From Gemmatimonadota bacterium (GTDB lineage Bacteria > Gemmatimonadota > Gemmatimonadetes > Gemmatimonadales > Gemmatimonadaceae), in NCBI GenBank assembly GCA_021324775.1, contig JAJPIM010000045.1:307299-371298 (forward strand): 64,000 nt of DNA. Direction: 5' to 3'. A model generated the notes under the pieces. The model was not told where the DNA came from, did no database searches, and was given only the letters and a program-made list of their open reading frames with translations. A program made the position numbers and the translations under genes. Below, in pieces: positions 1 through 8,119 of this stretch; position 1 is the stretch's first letter, and each line of letters opens with the position of its first letter.

Positions 1-1
1 G

Positions 2-535
2 GGCTTTGATTTCTTCTCACCGAGAGGCTTCGACAAGATCTATCGCGAGGGCAAGAAGATCCTTGCCAACTTGCTCGACATTCCGGTCCCCGTCATTGCC
101 GCTGTCAACGGACCTGCTACTGTCCACTCTGAATACATACTGCTCGCTGATATTGTCATCGCGACGCCGGACACCGTATTTCAGGACAAGCCTCACTTTG
201 CCTTCGGAATCGTGCCCGGAGACGGAATTCATTCTCTCTGGCCCGAAGTGATCGGCTCGATCCGCGGCCGAACATTCGTGCTGACGCAACAAGCCATCGC
301 TGCCGACGAGGCACGGACCCTGGGCGTGGTCAGCGAGATAGTCCCCCGCGAGCGCCTGATGCAGCGCGCGCGGGAGATCGCCGATCGTATCGCGAAGCTG
401 CCTCCGTTGACCGCCAGTTATACCCGTGTGGCGATGACCCAGAAACTCCGGCGCCTGGTCGACGAAAGCGTCGGGTACGGCCTTGCACTGGAGGGTATCT
501 CCGCCGCGGACGTCGCGCGCACGCAAGGCGGTTGA
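2..535 (+). CDS. enoyl-CoA hydratase/isomerase (crotonase) family protein, 5' end outside the window
   Basis: The open frame enters from the left edge and stops with TGA at 533-535, so only the C-terminal ~177 residues are visible. The segment IPVPVIAAVNGPA is the crotonase-fold signature. It is followed by LLADIVIATPDTVFQDKPH, which corresponds to the second oxyanion-hole strand and substrate-pocket helix, and then the usual helical C-terminus with A-LGVVSEIVP and a trimerisation helix. Crotonases act on acyl-CoA thioesters or related beta-diketones. The usual GGA/D oxyanion-hole sequence is replaced here by HSEYILLAD, so the exact substrate cannot be named. The gene is convergent with the amidohydrolase downstream, and a GC-rich hairpin lies between them. 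Confidence 0.85.
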   Translation, partial: GFDFFSPRGFDKIYREGKKILANLLDIPVPVIAAVNGPATVHSEYILLADIVIATPDTVFQDKPHFAFGIVPGDGIHSLWPEVIGSIRGRTFVLTQQAIAADEARTLGVVSEIVPRERLMQRAREIADRIAKLPPLTASYTRVAMTQKLRRLVDESVGYGLALEGISAADVARTQGG

Positions 536-561
536 TTGCGCAGTAACCCGCGAGCCGGCGC

Positions 562-578
562 GCGCGCCTTCGGCGCGC
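562..578. terminator. GC-rich hairpin between convergent genes
   Basis: GCGCGCC and GGCGCGC pair perfectly around a TTC loop in the 58-bp space between the stop codons of the crotonase (plus) and amidohydrolase (minus). There is no T-run, so a bidirectional terminator role is inferred from position only. Confidence 0.35.
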
Positions 579-593
579 CCCCGGCCGCAGGGA

Positions 594-1610
594 TCAGGCG
601 CCGCCCAACCGCGGTAGAATGCGCAGGGCGTTGTCGCGATTCACGCGCTGGCGATCGGCCTGGTCGAATACGGCATCAACGCCCTTGGAATGCTCGGCAG
701 CGGTGCGATACGGAAAATCGGTGCCGTAGAGGATCTGCGATACCGGAACCAGCTTGGCAAGCGCGGCCAATGTTCCAGCCATTGAGACTTGCGCCGTGTC
801 ATAGTGGAAGCGATTCAGTTCACCCTGAATCATTTCACGGGTAAATCGGCCCTGGTACGGCGGTGTCGTAACCATCTGCACCAGGAGGCGTTCGGCAAAC
901 GCGGTCAGCCCACCGCCGCCATGCGAGAAGATCCAGCTGATATCCGGGTATTTCTGCGACGTGCCACTGAAAATCAGGCTGGTGATGCTGCGCGTCGTAT
1001 CGGCCCCCCACTCGATCGCGTACGGCTGCACGCCCTGAACAAGATTGACGCAACAATTCGCGTCCGCCGGATGGGTGTAGACCGTCGCCTTGCGACGGTG
1101 AAGCTCATCCCAAATTGGCTCGAAGTACGGATAGCCGAGCCACTTATCGCCATAATTCGTGAGAATGCCAATGCCCTCGGCGTGGAGCGTGTCCAGGGCA
1201 TAGGCAATCTCCCTGAGACTTTCGTCGATGTACGGCAGGGGCAGCATCGCGAAGACGCCGAACCTGCCCGGATGGCTCGTCGCGAGTTGCTTTGCGTACT
1301 CGTTCGATTCGCGCGCGATCCGGATCGCGGCGTCTCTGGCGAGCGGCCGCACCTGCGGAGCGTTGGCGGAAAGCACAGCGGTCCCCACGCCACCCTTGTC
1401 CATATCGTCGAGCGATTTCTGGACTGACCAATTCGCGATCACCGGATCGCCGGCACCAATCTGCTTTACGGCTTGCAGCCAGCTCGGCGACGCCATGTGG
1501 TGATGGACATCAATGCGTTGCACCGCCGCATTCGGCTGCGAAACGGAGAGCCGGGGCGAGGCGACCACGCTGGCAAACACGGCGCCAAATGTGCGCCGCG
1601 TGACAGGCAT
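594..1610 (-). CDS. amidohydrolase family protein (amidohydrolase_2/ACMSD-like) with Tat-type leader
   Basis: A metal-dependent TIM-barrel hydrolase or decarboxylase of the ACMSD-like amidohydrolase_2 family, about 338 aa. The N-terminus MPVTRRTFGAVF has a twin-arginine pattern followed by a hydrophobic stretch, suggesting Tat export; an upstream in-frame start at 1703 would bury that signal, so ATG at 1610 is preferred. The metal-binding strand-1 motif IDVHHH is at about residues 33-38. Later come YTHPAD, FSHGGGG and GTDFPY, which match the His and Asp ligands of the family. It lies 105 bp downstream of the molybdenum hydroxylase large subunit on the same strand, so the three genes probably form one catabolic unit. 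The substrate is not identifiable, though aromatic or carboxylic ring-cleavage products are typical for the family. Confidence 0.85.
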   Translation of the reverse strand: MPVTRRTFGAVFASVVASPRLSVSQPNAAVQRIDVHHHMASPSWLQAVKQIGAGDPVIANWSVQKSLDDMDKGGVGTAVLSANAPQVRPLARDAAIRIARESNEYAKQLATSHPGRFGVFAMLPLPYIDESLREIAYALDTLHAEGIGILTNYGDKWLGYPYFEPIWDELHRRKATVYTHPADANCCVNLVQGVQPYAIEWGADTTRSITSLIFSGTSQKYPDISWIFSHGGGGLTAFAERLLVQMVTTPPYQGRFTREMIQGELNRFHYDTAQVSMAGTLAALAKLVPVSQILYGTDFPYRTAAEHSKGVDAVFDQADRQRVNRDNALRILPRLGGA

Positions 1611-1715
1611 AGTGAGCAATTCATCCCACCGAAACAGTGTTTCCACGTATCGAGTCCCGATCCGAGAAACTGCCGGAAAGCGTGACGGGTCGCTCGCGAT
1701 CACAACAACCCACCG

Positions 1716-3968
1716 CTATGCCAGAGCGGCCTTGACCCGGTCGCGATCGAAAGGAAGGTCGCGGAGGCGCCTTCCCGTCGCGTGAAAAAATGCGTTCGCA
1801 ATGGCCGCAGGCACCGGCGGCAAAGCCGCTTCTCCAGCGCCCAAGGGTGGCAGGTCCGGCCGATTGAGCAGCACGATGTCGATCTCCGGCAGCTCAGAAA
1901 AGGTCAGAATCGGATAGCTGTTCCAATCGCGCGATGTCACACGTTGGCGATCGAACCGGACCCTCTCCTTCAATGCCCAGCTCGCACCTTGAATGATTGC
2001 CCCTTCGAGCTGGTTCGATATGCCGTCCGGTGTGATGATCAGTCCGGAATCGGCGGCCGCCGTGATGCGCTCGACGCGAATGGCGTTCGACTCCCGATCG
2101 ACCACGATGTCGGCGATCACCGCCACGTAGGTTTTCGTGCTTTCGTAGCGCAGAAAGGCAATGCCGCGCCCCCGCGCACCATCGCCTTTGGCCCCGCTGC
2201 GCCACTTCGCGCGGTCCGCAACAGATCGAATGACGGCCTTGGCGCGGTCGTCGGTCAAGTGGCGGAGCCGGAATTCGACCGGGTCGGCGCCGGCGCTATG
2301 AGCAAGTTCATCCATGAATGACTCCACGGCGAACACGTTGCCGAAAGCGCCGAGCGATCGGTGGGCGGACACGCGTACCGGCATTGTCGGCAAGAAATGC
2401 TCGGTGATACGCTGGCTCGGAAAGTCGTAATACGGCACGGCGTTTCGATCGGCGCCGCCACTCGGCAACGGGATCTCGCGGGGCGGCGAGTGCTGGAACG
2501 GCTGGGCGAGGTGCCAGGCGGCCAACAGATTGACCCCGCCACGCTGGCCCGGGCGCATATTGAACGAGTTGCTCCATACGTCATATTGCCAGTCGGTGAT
2601 CGATCCATCGGCTGCCACGCTCGCCTGTACGTCGATGGACATCGCACCGCCGAACGGCTCCCAGGCGAATTCGTCGTCCCGCATCCACTGCACTTTCACC
2701 GGTGCCCCGCCGGCTGCGCGGCTCAGCAGAGCAGCATCGAGTGCCACATCATCGGCGCCGTTATGGCCGTAGCAGCCCGAACCCTGCGCGTGGACAATGC
2801 GGACCTTGCCGAGCGGCAGGCCCATGACCACAGCTATATCGGTACGCAACGGATAAGCGCCCTGGGTGTGTGACCAGATCGTCAGCACGCCGTCCTCGAC
2901 GGCCGCGATAGCGCAAGACGGGCCGATCGAGGCATGAGCGAGATAGGGTTTTGAATACGTGGCCCTCAGCGTTCTCACCGCCATGGGCGCGGTCACGCTC
3001 GGTGATCTCGAGCTCACCGTCGTTACCTGGGCGTCCGCAGAATTGCGAAAGAAGGCCGCGATGCTCGCCTCGTCTGGAAGCTCCGTGGGCATTGTCCACA
3101 CGGCAGCTCGTTGCAACGCGGCGCGCGCGGCGATCGCTTGCTCCTCCCGTCGTGCCACGACGCCGAGAAACCGGCCGTTACGGACTACCGTGACAACGCC
3201 AGGCATGGCCTTCGCCGATACATCGTCGAACGCGGTCAGTTGTGCCCCATAGCTGGGCGGCCGAACTACTCGTCCGAACAGCATGCCGGGTAGCCGCATA
3301 TCCTGCACGTAGGCTTCGCCGCCGGTGACTTTCGCGGGGATGTCGAGCCTCGGGACGGAGGTTCCAACGATGTGCCGACTCGAGTTGGGTTTCAGAGGAA
3401 TTCCGCTCCTCACGTCGCGGGCGAGGAGTCCTTTCGAGGCAAGCTCCCAGTACGTGACCCGCCCGGCCGCCGCCGAAGTCGTAATCACGCCATCGTCGAC
3501 CGTGAGGCTGCCTGTGGGGGCGCGCATCTTCGCCGCCGCCATCTCCAAGAGGGTCGCGCGAGCATCGGCCGCCGCATAGCGAAGGGCGCCGCCACCCACC
3601 TCGATCGAGGCGCTTCCCGCGGTATAACTCTCGTCGGGAGAATGAGAGGTGTCAGCCGGACGCATCCGAATGCGCTCGAAGTTGACGTCGAGTTCGTCTG
3701 CCGCGATCTGCGCAAGCGCAGTAATCGCGCCCTGGCCGTACTCCACTTTTCCGGTGAAAACTTCGACCGTTCCATCCGGATTGATCCGGAGCCATGAATC
3801 GAGACGCTTGTTGGTCTCCAGATCGAGAGGAAGTTGTCCTGGAGCGACGTGTCCGAGAAACGGGCCGGGATTCATCGAGAAGAACACGACGACCCCTACA
3901 GCCGCTTGGCAGAACTCGCGACGCGAGTAGTCCCGGGGAGACGGAAGCGTGCCTGAATGAGGGTTCAC
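1716..3968 (-). CDS. xanthine dehydrogenase-family molybdopterin-binding subunit (IorB-like)
   Basis: Catalytic Moco subunit of a two-subunit molybdenum hydroxylase resembling isoquinoline 1-oxidoreductase beta chain, which hydroxylates N-heterocycles or aldehydes. The N-terminus carries a Tat motif (SRREFCQAA) and hydrophobic region, so the mature enzyme is probably periplasmic. Two aldehyde oxidase/xanthine dehydrogenase-type domains follow. Near the C-terminus GAGEAALPP holds the active-site Glu (about residue 713). The GTG at 3968 lies one base after the stop of the small subunit gene, giving 750 aa; an ATG at 4016 would instead overlap that gene by 47 bp. The order small subunit then large subunit is standard for the family. 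No third FAD subunit or maturation factor is adjacent. Confidence 0.85.
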   Translation of the reverse strand: MNPHSGTLPSPRDYSRREFCQAAVGVVVFFSMNPGPFLGHVAPGQLPLDLETNKRLDSWLRINPDGTVEVFTGKVEYGQGAITALAQIAADELDVNFERIRMRPADTSHSPDESYTAGSASIEVGGGALRYAAADARATLLEMAAAKMRAPTGSLTVDDGVITTSAAAGRVTYWELASKGLLARDVRSGIPLKPNSSRHIVGTSVPRLDIPAKVTGGEAYVQDMRLPGMLFGRVVRPPSYGAQLTAFDDVSAKAMPGVVTVVRNGRFLGVVARREEQAIAARAALQRAAVWTMPTELPDEASIAAFFRNSADAQVTTVSSRSPSVTAPMAVRTLRATYSKPYLAHASIGPSCAIAAVEDGVLTIWSHTQGAYPLRTDIAVVMGLPLGKVRIVHAQGSGCYGHNGADDVALDAALLSRAAGGAPVKVQWMRDDEFAWEPFGGAMSIDVQASVAADGSITDWQYDVWSNSFNMRPGQRGGVNLLAAWHLAQPFQHSPPREIPLPSGGADRNAVPYYDFPSQRITEHFLPTMPVRVSAHRSLGAFGNVFAVESFMDELAHSAGADPVEFRLRHLTDDRAKAVIRSVADRAKWRSGAKGDGARGRGIAFLRYESTKTYVAVIADIVVDRESNAIRVERITAAADSGLIITPDGISNQLEGAIIQGASWALKERVRFDRQRVTSRDWNSYPILTFSELPEIDIVLLNRPDLPPLGAGEAALPPVPAAIANAFFHATGRRLRDLPFDRDRVKAALA

Positions 3969-3969
3969 G

Positions 3970-4434
3970 TCAGGTCCCGTTCGCAGCGCGCTGCACCGCA
4001 CGAACGATCCGCACATGAGTCCCGCAGCGACACAGATTTTCCGCGAGGGCCTGACGAATCGCAGCCGCTGTCGGGTGCGGGTTGTGATCGAGGAAGGCCT
4101 TTGCCGTCATGATCATCCCGTTGATGCAATAGCCACACTGCGCCGCCTGCTCGGCTATGAACGCCCGTTGAAGCGCATGCGGCTTTTCGATGGTCCCGAG
4201 TCCTTCGAGGGTGACGACTGATGCGTTTCCCACGCCCGACACTGGGAACAGGCAGGTCCGAATTGCCGCGCCGTTCAGGAGAGCGGTACATGCACCGCAT
4301 TGTCCCAGCCCGCATCCAAATTTCGGTGCGTTGAGGCCGAGATCATTGCGCAACACATACAACAGCGGCGTGTCGCCCTCGGCCGTCACGGTGTGCTCGG
4401 CGCCGTTGACGTTCAGCCGAAATGGTTGAGGCAT
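3970..4434 (-). CDS. (2Fe-2S)-binding small subunit of molybdenum hydroxylase (IorA-like)
   Basis: A 154-residue electron-transfer subunit of the xanthine dehydrogenase small-subunit type. The plant-ferredoxin-like N-terminal cluster is bound by Cys 41, 46, 49 and 61 (GCGLGQCGAC...C). The C-terminal helical cluster is bound by Cys 100, 103, 135 and 137 (CGYC and CRC). Length and spacing match IorA and CoxS proteins. It is first in the operon, followed after one base by the Moco subunit. It has no leader peptide of its own, so it would be exported as a hitchhiker with the Tat-signal-bearing large subunit, as known for related periplasmic enzymes. Confidence 0.92.
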   Translation of the reverse strand: MPQPFRLNVNGAEHTVTAEGDTPLLYVLRNDLGLNAPKFGCGLGQCGACTALLNGAAIRTCLFPVSGVGNASVVTLEGLGTIEKPHALQRAFIAEQAAQCGYCINGMIMTAKAFLDHNPHPTAAAIRQALAENLCRCGTHVRIVRAVQRAANGT

Positions 4435-4723
4435 CGTGTCCTTCCGTTGGTCAGACGCCGGCCAGGTACGTCAGCCATGCCACGGGCTTCCGCCAGTATC
4501 GGTCTGCCAGGATCCTAAGCGGCGCCGGTCGCGGGCGCGTCTGCTAAAGCGAAGACAAGAGCCCCGCACCATCGGGAGTATCCCGGATATGTCGTATGGC
4601 CGATGCACCCCTGTAGAGTACACAGCACCAACACTGCTTCGGCCCCTGCGCGCTGAGAGTGTACGCCTCAAATTGCGCCGGCTTCCCCGCTCCATTACGT
4701 TGCCACTTCGATCCGGTTCGGCG

Positions 4724-4797
<74 letters not shown>

Positions 4798-4822
4798 TTT
4801 TGGCCCGCACAGCGGGCCAAAA
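4798..4822. terminator. perfect 11-bp hairpin directly after tRNA-Ile
   Basis: TTTTGGCCCGC and GCGGGCCAAAA form a perfect 11-bp stem around an ACA loop. The structure begins at the base after the tRNA and ends about 50 bp before the TetR stop codon on the other strand, so it could terminate both transcripts. Confidence 0.7.
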
Positions 4823-4871
4823 TCGAGAGGCGCGGATCGGACTGCGAAGGCGAGCAGTCCGAATCGCAGAG

Positions 4872-5513
4872 TCATCTGGCGTCGCCTTTCTGGTTCGGCC
4901 GGCTGCTGGCACTGAGGCGGAGGTTCGCGCGCGCTGCGTCGAGCGCGATGCGGAGCTGGCACGCGTCGCGGCGCACTTGGGTGAGCAGGAGGCCCCCCTG
5001 GATGCTGGCCATCGTCGCGGTCGCGAGCGCTGACGGGTCCGCGTCGTGACGTAGCTTCCCGAGCGCTTTCATCCGGGCAAGCCCATCTCGGAGATGGGTT
5101 TCCCAGCGATCGAGACCCGCGGCGATTGCCGCCCGGGCGCCTGAGTCTCGTTCCGCGAGCTGGCCGGCGAGCGAGCCAATCGGGCAGCCGCCGCATCCTT
5201 GGCGGTCGACCTGCAGCTCGACGAGGGCGTCAAACCAGCGGTCGATTCCGGCCCAGGAATCGAGGTGCTTGAGCAGGCCAGCCTGGACGTCGATGACCAC
5301 GTTGGTCGTGACGTCGATGACTTTCCGCACGAGATCGTCACGATCCTCGAAGTAGTGGTACAGCTGGCTGCGGCTGGCGCCCGTGCGCGCGCGGACGTCG
5401 TCGAGGCTCATGCCGGCGGCGCCCTTCTCCGCCACCAGCTCGGCGGCGGCTTGCAGGATCCTCTCCCGGGTCGCCCGTCCCCTGCCGGTCGCCGGAACCT
5501 TGGATTCGCGCAT
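4872..5513 (-). CDS. TetR/AcrR-family repressor (LmrA/YxaF-like)
   Basis: A 213-aa one-component repressor. The N-terminal helix-turn-helix spans about residues 14-60 (RERILQAAAELVAEKG ... GASRSQLYHYF). The C-terminal ligand-binding part contains the motif CGGCPIGSLAGQLAE, characteristic of the LmrA/YxaF-like subgroup. ATG at 5513 is chosen because it gives a normal-length N-arm; the further in-frame extension to 5582 would run through the operator region. It is transcribed away from an SDR gene across a 90-bp spacer that holds two matching palindromes and a strong promoter. Autorepression and control of the SDR genes, relieved by a small-molecule ligand, is therefore inferred. The ligand is unknown. 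Confidence 0.92.
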   Translation of the reverse strand: MRESKVPATGRGRATRERILQAAAELVAEKGAAGMSLDDVRARTGASRSQLYHYFEDRDDLVRKVIDVTTNVVIDVQAGLLKHLDSWAGIDRWFDALVELQVDRQGCGGCPIGSLAGQLAERDSGARAAIAAGLDRWETHLRDGLARMKALGKLRHDADPSALATATMASIQGGLLLTQVRRDACQLRIALDAARANLRLSASSRPNQKGDAR

Positions 5514-5530
5514 CAGCGAAAAGTAGTCCG

Positions 5531-5581
5531 ACTGGACTTGACAGTCCAGTGACCACACCATATTGTGGACTAAACAGTCCA
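5531..5581 (+). promoter_or_regulatory. sigma70-type promoter with two TetR operator palindromes
   Basis: TTGACA (5538-5543), a 17-bp spacer and TATTGT (5561-5566) give a near-consensus promoter reading toward the SDR gene at 5604. Two inverted repeats with identical arms overlap it: TGGACT-N4-AGTCCA at 5533-5548 (extended to ACTGGAC/GTCCAGT, 5531-5550) and TGGACT-N4-AGTCCA at 5566-5581. Their centres are 33 bp apart, about three helical turns. A further AGTCC half-site lies at 5525-5529. Repressor binding would mask the -35 and -10 elements. Confidence 0.82.
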
Positions 5582-5603
5582 ATCACGATCGAGGAGAATC
5601 AAC

Positions 5604-6335
5604 ATGGGCGAACTAGTAGGAAAGACAGCGCTCGTCACGGGCGGAACGTCCGGGATCGGGCGAGCGGCGGCGGCGGCGCTTGCCCGCGAGGGCGCGCAGG
5701 TGCTGATCAGCGGCCGCAGCGAGGAGCGCGGCGCCGAGGCGGTCGAGGCGATCACGGCGGACGGAGGCGAGGCGGAGTTCATCCGCGCCGATCTCACCTC
5801 GCCCAAGGACGTGCGAGCGCTCGCCGCGCGTGCGTCCGAGGTCGACATCCTGGTCAACAACGCCGGCGTGTTCCCCGGCGGACCCACGCACGAGTTGCCG
5901 GAGTCCGCGTTCGACGAGACGTTCGCGGTGAACGTCAAGGCGCCGTTCTACTTGACGGCGGCGATTGCGCCCCGGATGGCGGCGCGCGCCAGCGGCACGA
6001 TCATCAACGTCACCACGATGGTCGCCGAGTTCGGCATGGCCGGCCTCTCGGCGTACGGCGCCTCGAAGGCGGCGACCGCGCTCCTGACGAAGGCGTGGGC
6101 GGCCGAGTACGGGCCGCACGGCGTCCGCGTCAATGCCGTCTCCCCCGGACCAACGTTGACGCCGGGCACCAAGGCGATGGGCGACGGCTTCGCCGCCATC
6201 GTCTCCACCATCCCGCTCGGCCGCGCCGCCCGCCCGGAGGAGATCGCAGAGGTGATTCTCTTCCTCGCCTCCGACCGAGCCAGCTACCTCAATGGCGCCG
6301 TCGTACCAGTCGACGGTGGCCGCGTCGCGGTCTAA
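5604..6335 (+). CDS. SDR family NAD(P)-dependent oxidoreductase
   Basis: A classical short-chain dehydrogenase/reductase of 243 aa with a Rossmann fold. The cofactor motif TGGTSGIG is at residues 12-19, NNAG at about 85-88, the structural Asn at 110, and the catalytic YGASK at 151-155. The residue 13 before Tyr, normally the catalytic Ser, is Thr138 in NVTTMV, a conservative but uncommon change. GAGGAG lies about 8 bases before the ATG. It is the first gene under the TetR-type promoter. Genes of this layout usually reduce xenobiotic carbonyls or quinones, but the substrate here is unknown. Confidence 0.9.
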   Translation: MGELVGKTALVTGGTSGIGRAAAAALAREGAQVLISGRSEERGAEAVEAITADGGEAEFIRADLTSPKDVRALAARASEVDILVNNAGVFPGGPTHELPESAFDETFAVNVKAPFYLTAAIAPRMAARASGTIINVTTMVAEFGMAGLSAYGASKAATALLTKAWAAEYGPHGVRVNAVSPGPTLTPGTKAMGDGFAAIVSTIPLGRAARPEEIAEVILFLASDRASYLNGAVVPVDGGRVAV

Positions 6336-6338
6336 CCC

Positions 6339-6354
6339 GACCGGCGCGCCGGTC
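6339..6354. terminator. 16-bp perfect palindrome after the first SDR gene
   Basis: GACCGGCG is immediately followed by its reverse complement CGCCGGTC, starting 4 bp after the SDR stop. It could fold as a short hairpin or be a protein-binding palindrome. It lacks a T-run. Confidence 0.3.
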
Positions 6355-6491
6355 CCTCCAACCTGCCTCTGCCCACGGAGTGTCTCAGGTGACGACCACG
6401 GTCTCTTGCGACGCGAGCACTGCGCCGCGCGGCGGCATCAAGCCGCGCGACCTTGAAACCTCGAGCGTGAATACATGAACGGAGAACCGAT

Positions 6492-7322
6492 ATGAACATC
6501 ACCGGCAAGCGTATCCTCATTACCGGCGGGTCGAGCGGCATCGGCCTGGCGCTCGCGCGCGCCTTCGTGGCGAAGGGCGCGAACGTCGTGATCACCGGGC
6601 GACGCGCCGACGCACTCGCGAACGCCGTCCGGAACCTGCAGCAAAACGCGCAGCAAAGTGATTACGGCAGTAATACGCGCGTCTGTGGCGTCGCCGCCGA
6701 CGTCGCGAAGCCCGACGGCCGCGCGACCACGATCACTCAGGCGCTCGAAGCGCTCGGGGGACTCGACATCCTCGTCAACAACGCCGGCGGCGTGAGGGCC
6801 GGGCGCCTCGAGAACACAGCCGAAGCCGATTTGCAAGCCATGCTGGATGTGGATCTGGTCGCACCCATTCTGCTCACCCGCGACGCCCTGCCCGCGCTGC
6901 GCGCCAGTGGGGAGGCGATGATCGTGAATGTCTCGTCCGGCATTGCCCTTGTTGGCGTGCCATTCTACGCGACCTATGCGGCCGCAAAAGCCGGCCTCGC
7001 TCGCTTCGGCGAAGCGCTCCGCCGCGAGCTCAAGGGCGAAGGGGTGCATGTGTTGACTGCCTACCCCAGCGGCACGGACACGCCGATGATGAGGTCGAAC
7101 CGGGCCGGGCCGGAACTTGGTTTCACGCTGGAACCGGCCGACGATGTCGCAAAGGCGATCGTGGACGGCATCGAGTCGAACGCATTCGACGTGATCCGAG
7201 GCGGGGGAGCCCGCGCGCAAATGATCGCGCTCAACGGCGAGAACCCGGCAGCTATCGACGAGCGATTCCTGGGGCTCAAGCGGTCGCTCGAAGTCGCGGT
7301 GAAAGATCACGCGGCACTCTGA
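6492..7322 (+). CDS. SDR family oxidoreductase, second gene of the TetR-linked cluster
   Basis: A 276-aa short-chain dehydrogenase. The cofactor loop TGGSSGIG is at residues 11-18, NNAG at 96-99, Ser149 and YAAAK at 162-166. The catalytic-tetrad Asn appears as Asp121 (LDVDLVAP). The sequence resembles DltE-like uncharacterised reductases rather than FabG. GGAGA precedes the ATG by about 7 bases. It follows the first SDR by 156 bp in the same direction. That spacer contains a palindrome, so co-transcription with the first gene is likely but not certain. Confidence 0.88.
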   Translation: MNITGKRILITGGSSGIGLALARAFVAKGANVVITGRRADALANAVRNLQQNAQQSDYGSNTRVCGVAADVAKPDGRATTITQALEALGGLDILVNNAGGVRAGRLENTAEADLQAMLDVDLVAPILLTRDALPALRASGEAMIVNVSSGIALVGVPFYATYAAAKAGLARFGEALRRELKGEGVHVLTAYPSGTDTPMMRSNRAGPELGFTLEPADDVAKAIVDGIESNAFDVIRGGGARAQMIALNGENPAAIDERFLGLKRSLEVAVKDHAAL

Positions 7323-7423
7323 CCACGCGGACCACGCTACGAGAATGCGCGGGCGGATAGATCCAGCGCGTTGAGCAGATCATGTCACAGGCTACGGTTC
7401 GCACGCACCCCATCTCGTGCGGC

Positions 7424-7489
7424 CCATCCAGACCGCCCAACCTCAGTGTCTCCTTTCCCCTTTCTGCGTCGCTCCGGTCAGATGTCCCG
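7424..7489. repeat. dispersed 66-bp repeat, copy A
   Basis: This copy matches copy C (10694-10759) at 64 of 66 positions with no gaps, and copy B (9198-9249) at 49 of 52. It lies in the 347-bp space 7323-7669, which otherwise holds nothing recognisable. On the minus strand it reads AAAGGAGA, nine bases, then TTG (7440), and that frame starts MGGLDG. Confidence 0.9.
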
Positions 7490-7669
7490 ACCCGCTTGAT
7501 TACCATCTGGATGGGCTAGCGTACGTTCTCCAATTCCAGTATGTAGGTCCGGGCAAGAACAACTGCCGGTACTCGTCGACCGAACGCAGTTGGGAGTGTT
7601 CGGGACAGTTTTAGAACGTGTCCTACGAGCGTCTGGCGGGAATGAGGAGTGTGAGATCCGACGACTTCG

Positions 7670-7951
7670 ATGAGGAACACGCAGGCGTATCTCGAAGAGA
7701 TCGAGGAGTTGACCCGCCGATTCATTCGAGGCGATTTGTCCTTTTGGCCTTTTTGGCGGAAGTTCATGCATCTTTGGGTTGAGCGCTGCCCGGACGGCCT
7801 CTCGCGAGCCCAGCACGATCGTTGGGATCGCGTTTATGACCTTTTATACATGGGTCAACCGGATCCCACTCCGCACGCGGAACGGGCGGTCGGACTGATC
7901 GGCGAACAGGAGCTTCGCAGCAGAGTTGCCGAGGCTCTGGCTCAGTCCTGA
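7670..7951 (+). CDS. small protein resembling colicin-D-type immunity proteins
   Basis: A 93-residue soluble protein rich in aromatic residues (FWPFWRKFMHLW) and helical throughout. The pattern of an N-terminal helix ending F-x2-G-x-L, an aromatic helix, a central segment ending in a PDP turn, and a C-terminal EQELRSRVAEAL recalls the self-protective colicin-like immunity family, which binds and blocks a toxin nuclease. This is pattern recognition only, and no toxin gene is next to it. ATG at 7670 has a poor Shine-Dalgarno (GTGAG about 13 bases upstream). It sits in the accessory region with repeats and a gene remnant, which fits an orphan immunity gene. It could also be an unrelated helical protein. 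Confidence 0.5.
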   Translation: MRNTQAYLEEIEELTRRFIRGDLSFWPFWRKFMHLWVERCPDGLSRAQHDRWDRVYDLLYMGQPDPTPHAERAVGLIGEQELRSRVAEALAQS

Positions 7952-8119
7952 GAGATTGAATCTGTAAGCCCATCGGCCGGTTTTTCCCAACCGGTTTCCG
8001 TCTCAAATTAGAATCGCCACCCGGTGGCCGCTGAACGGCATGGGCGGTAGAGCTCAAGCAGCGTGGCCGCGACTGGGATCCCGCCCTTAGTTTGAGGCCG
8101 CGAAAGGATTACCGTTCAC

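Noticed and set aside
6336..6491. Small gene between the two SDR genes
   Set aside because: No frame with a credible start and ribosome-binding site was seen; only the palindrome is notable.
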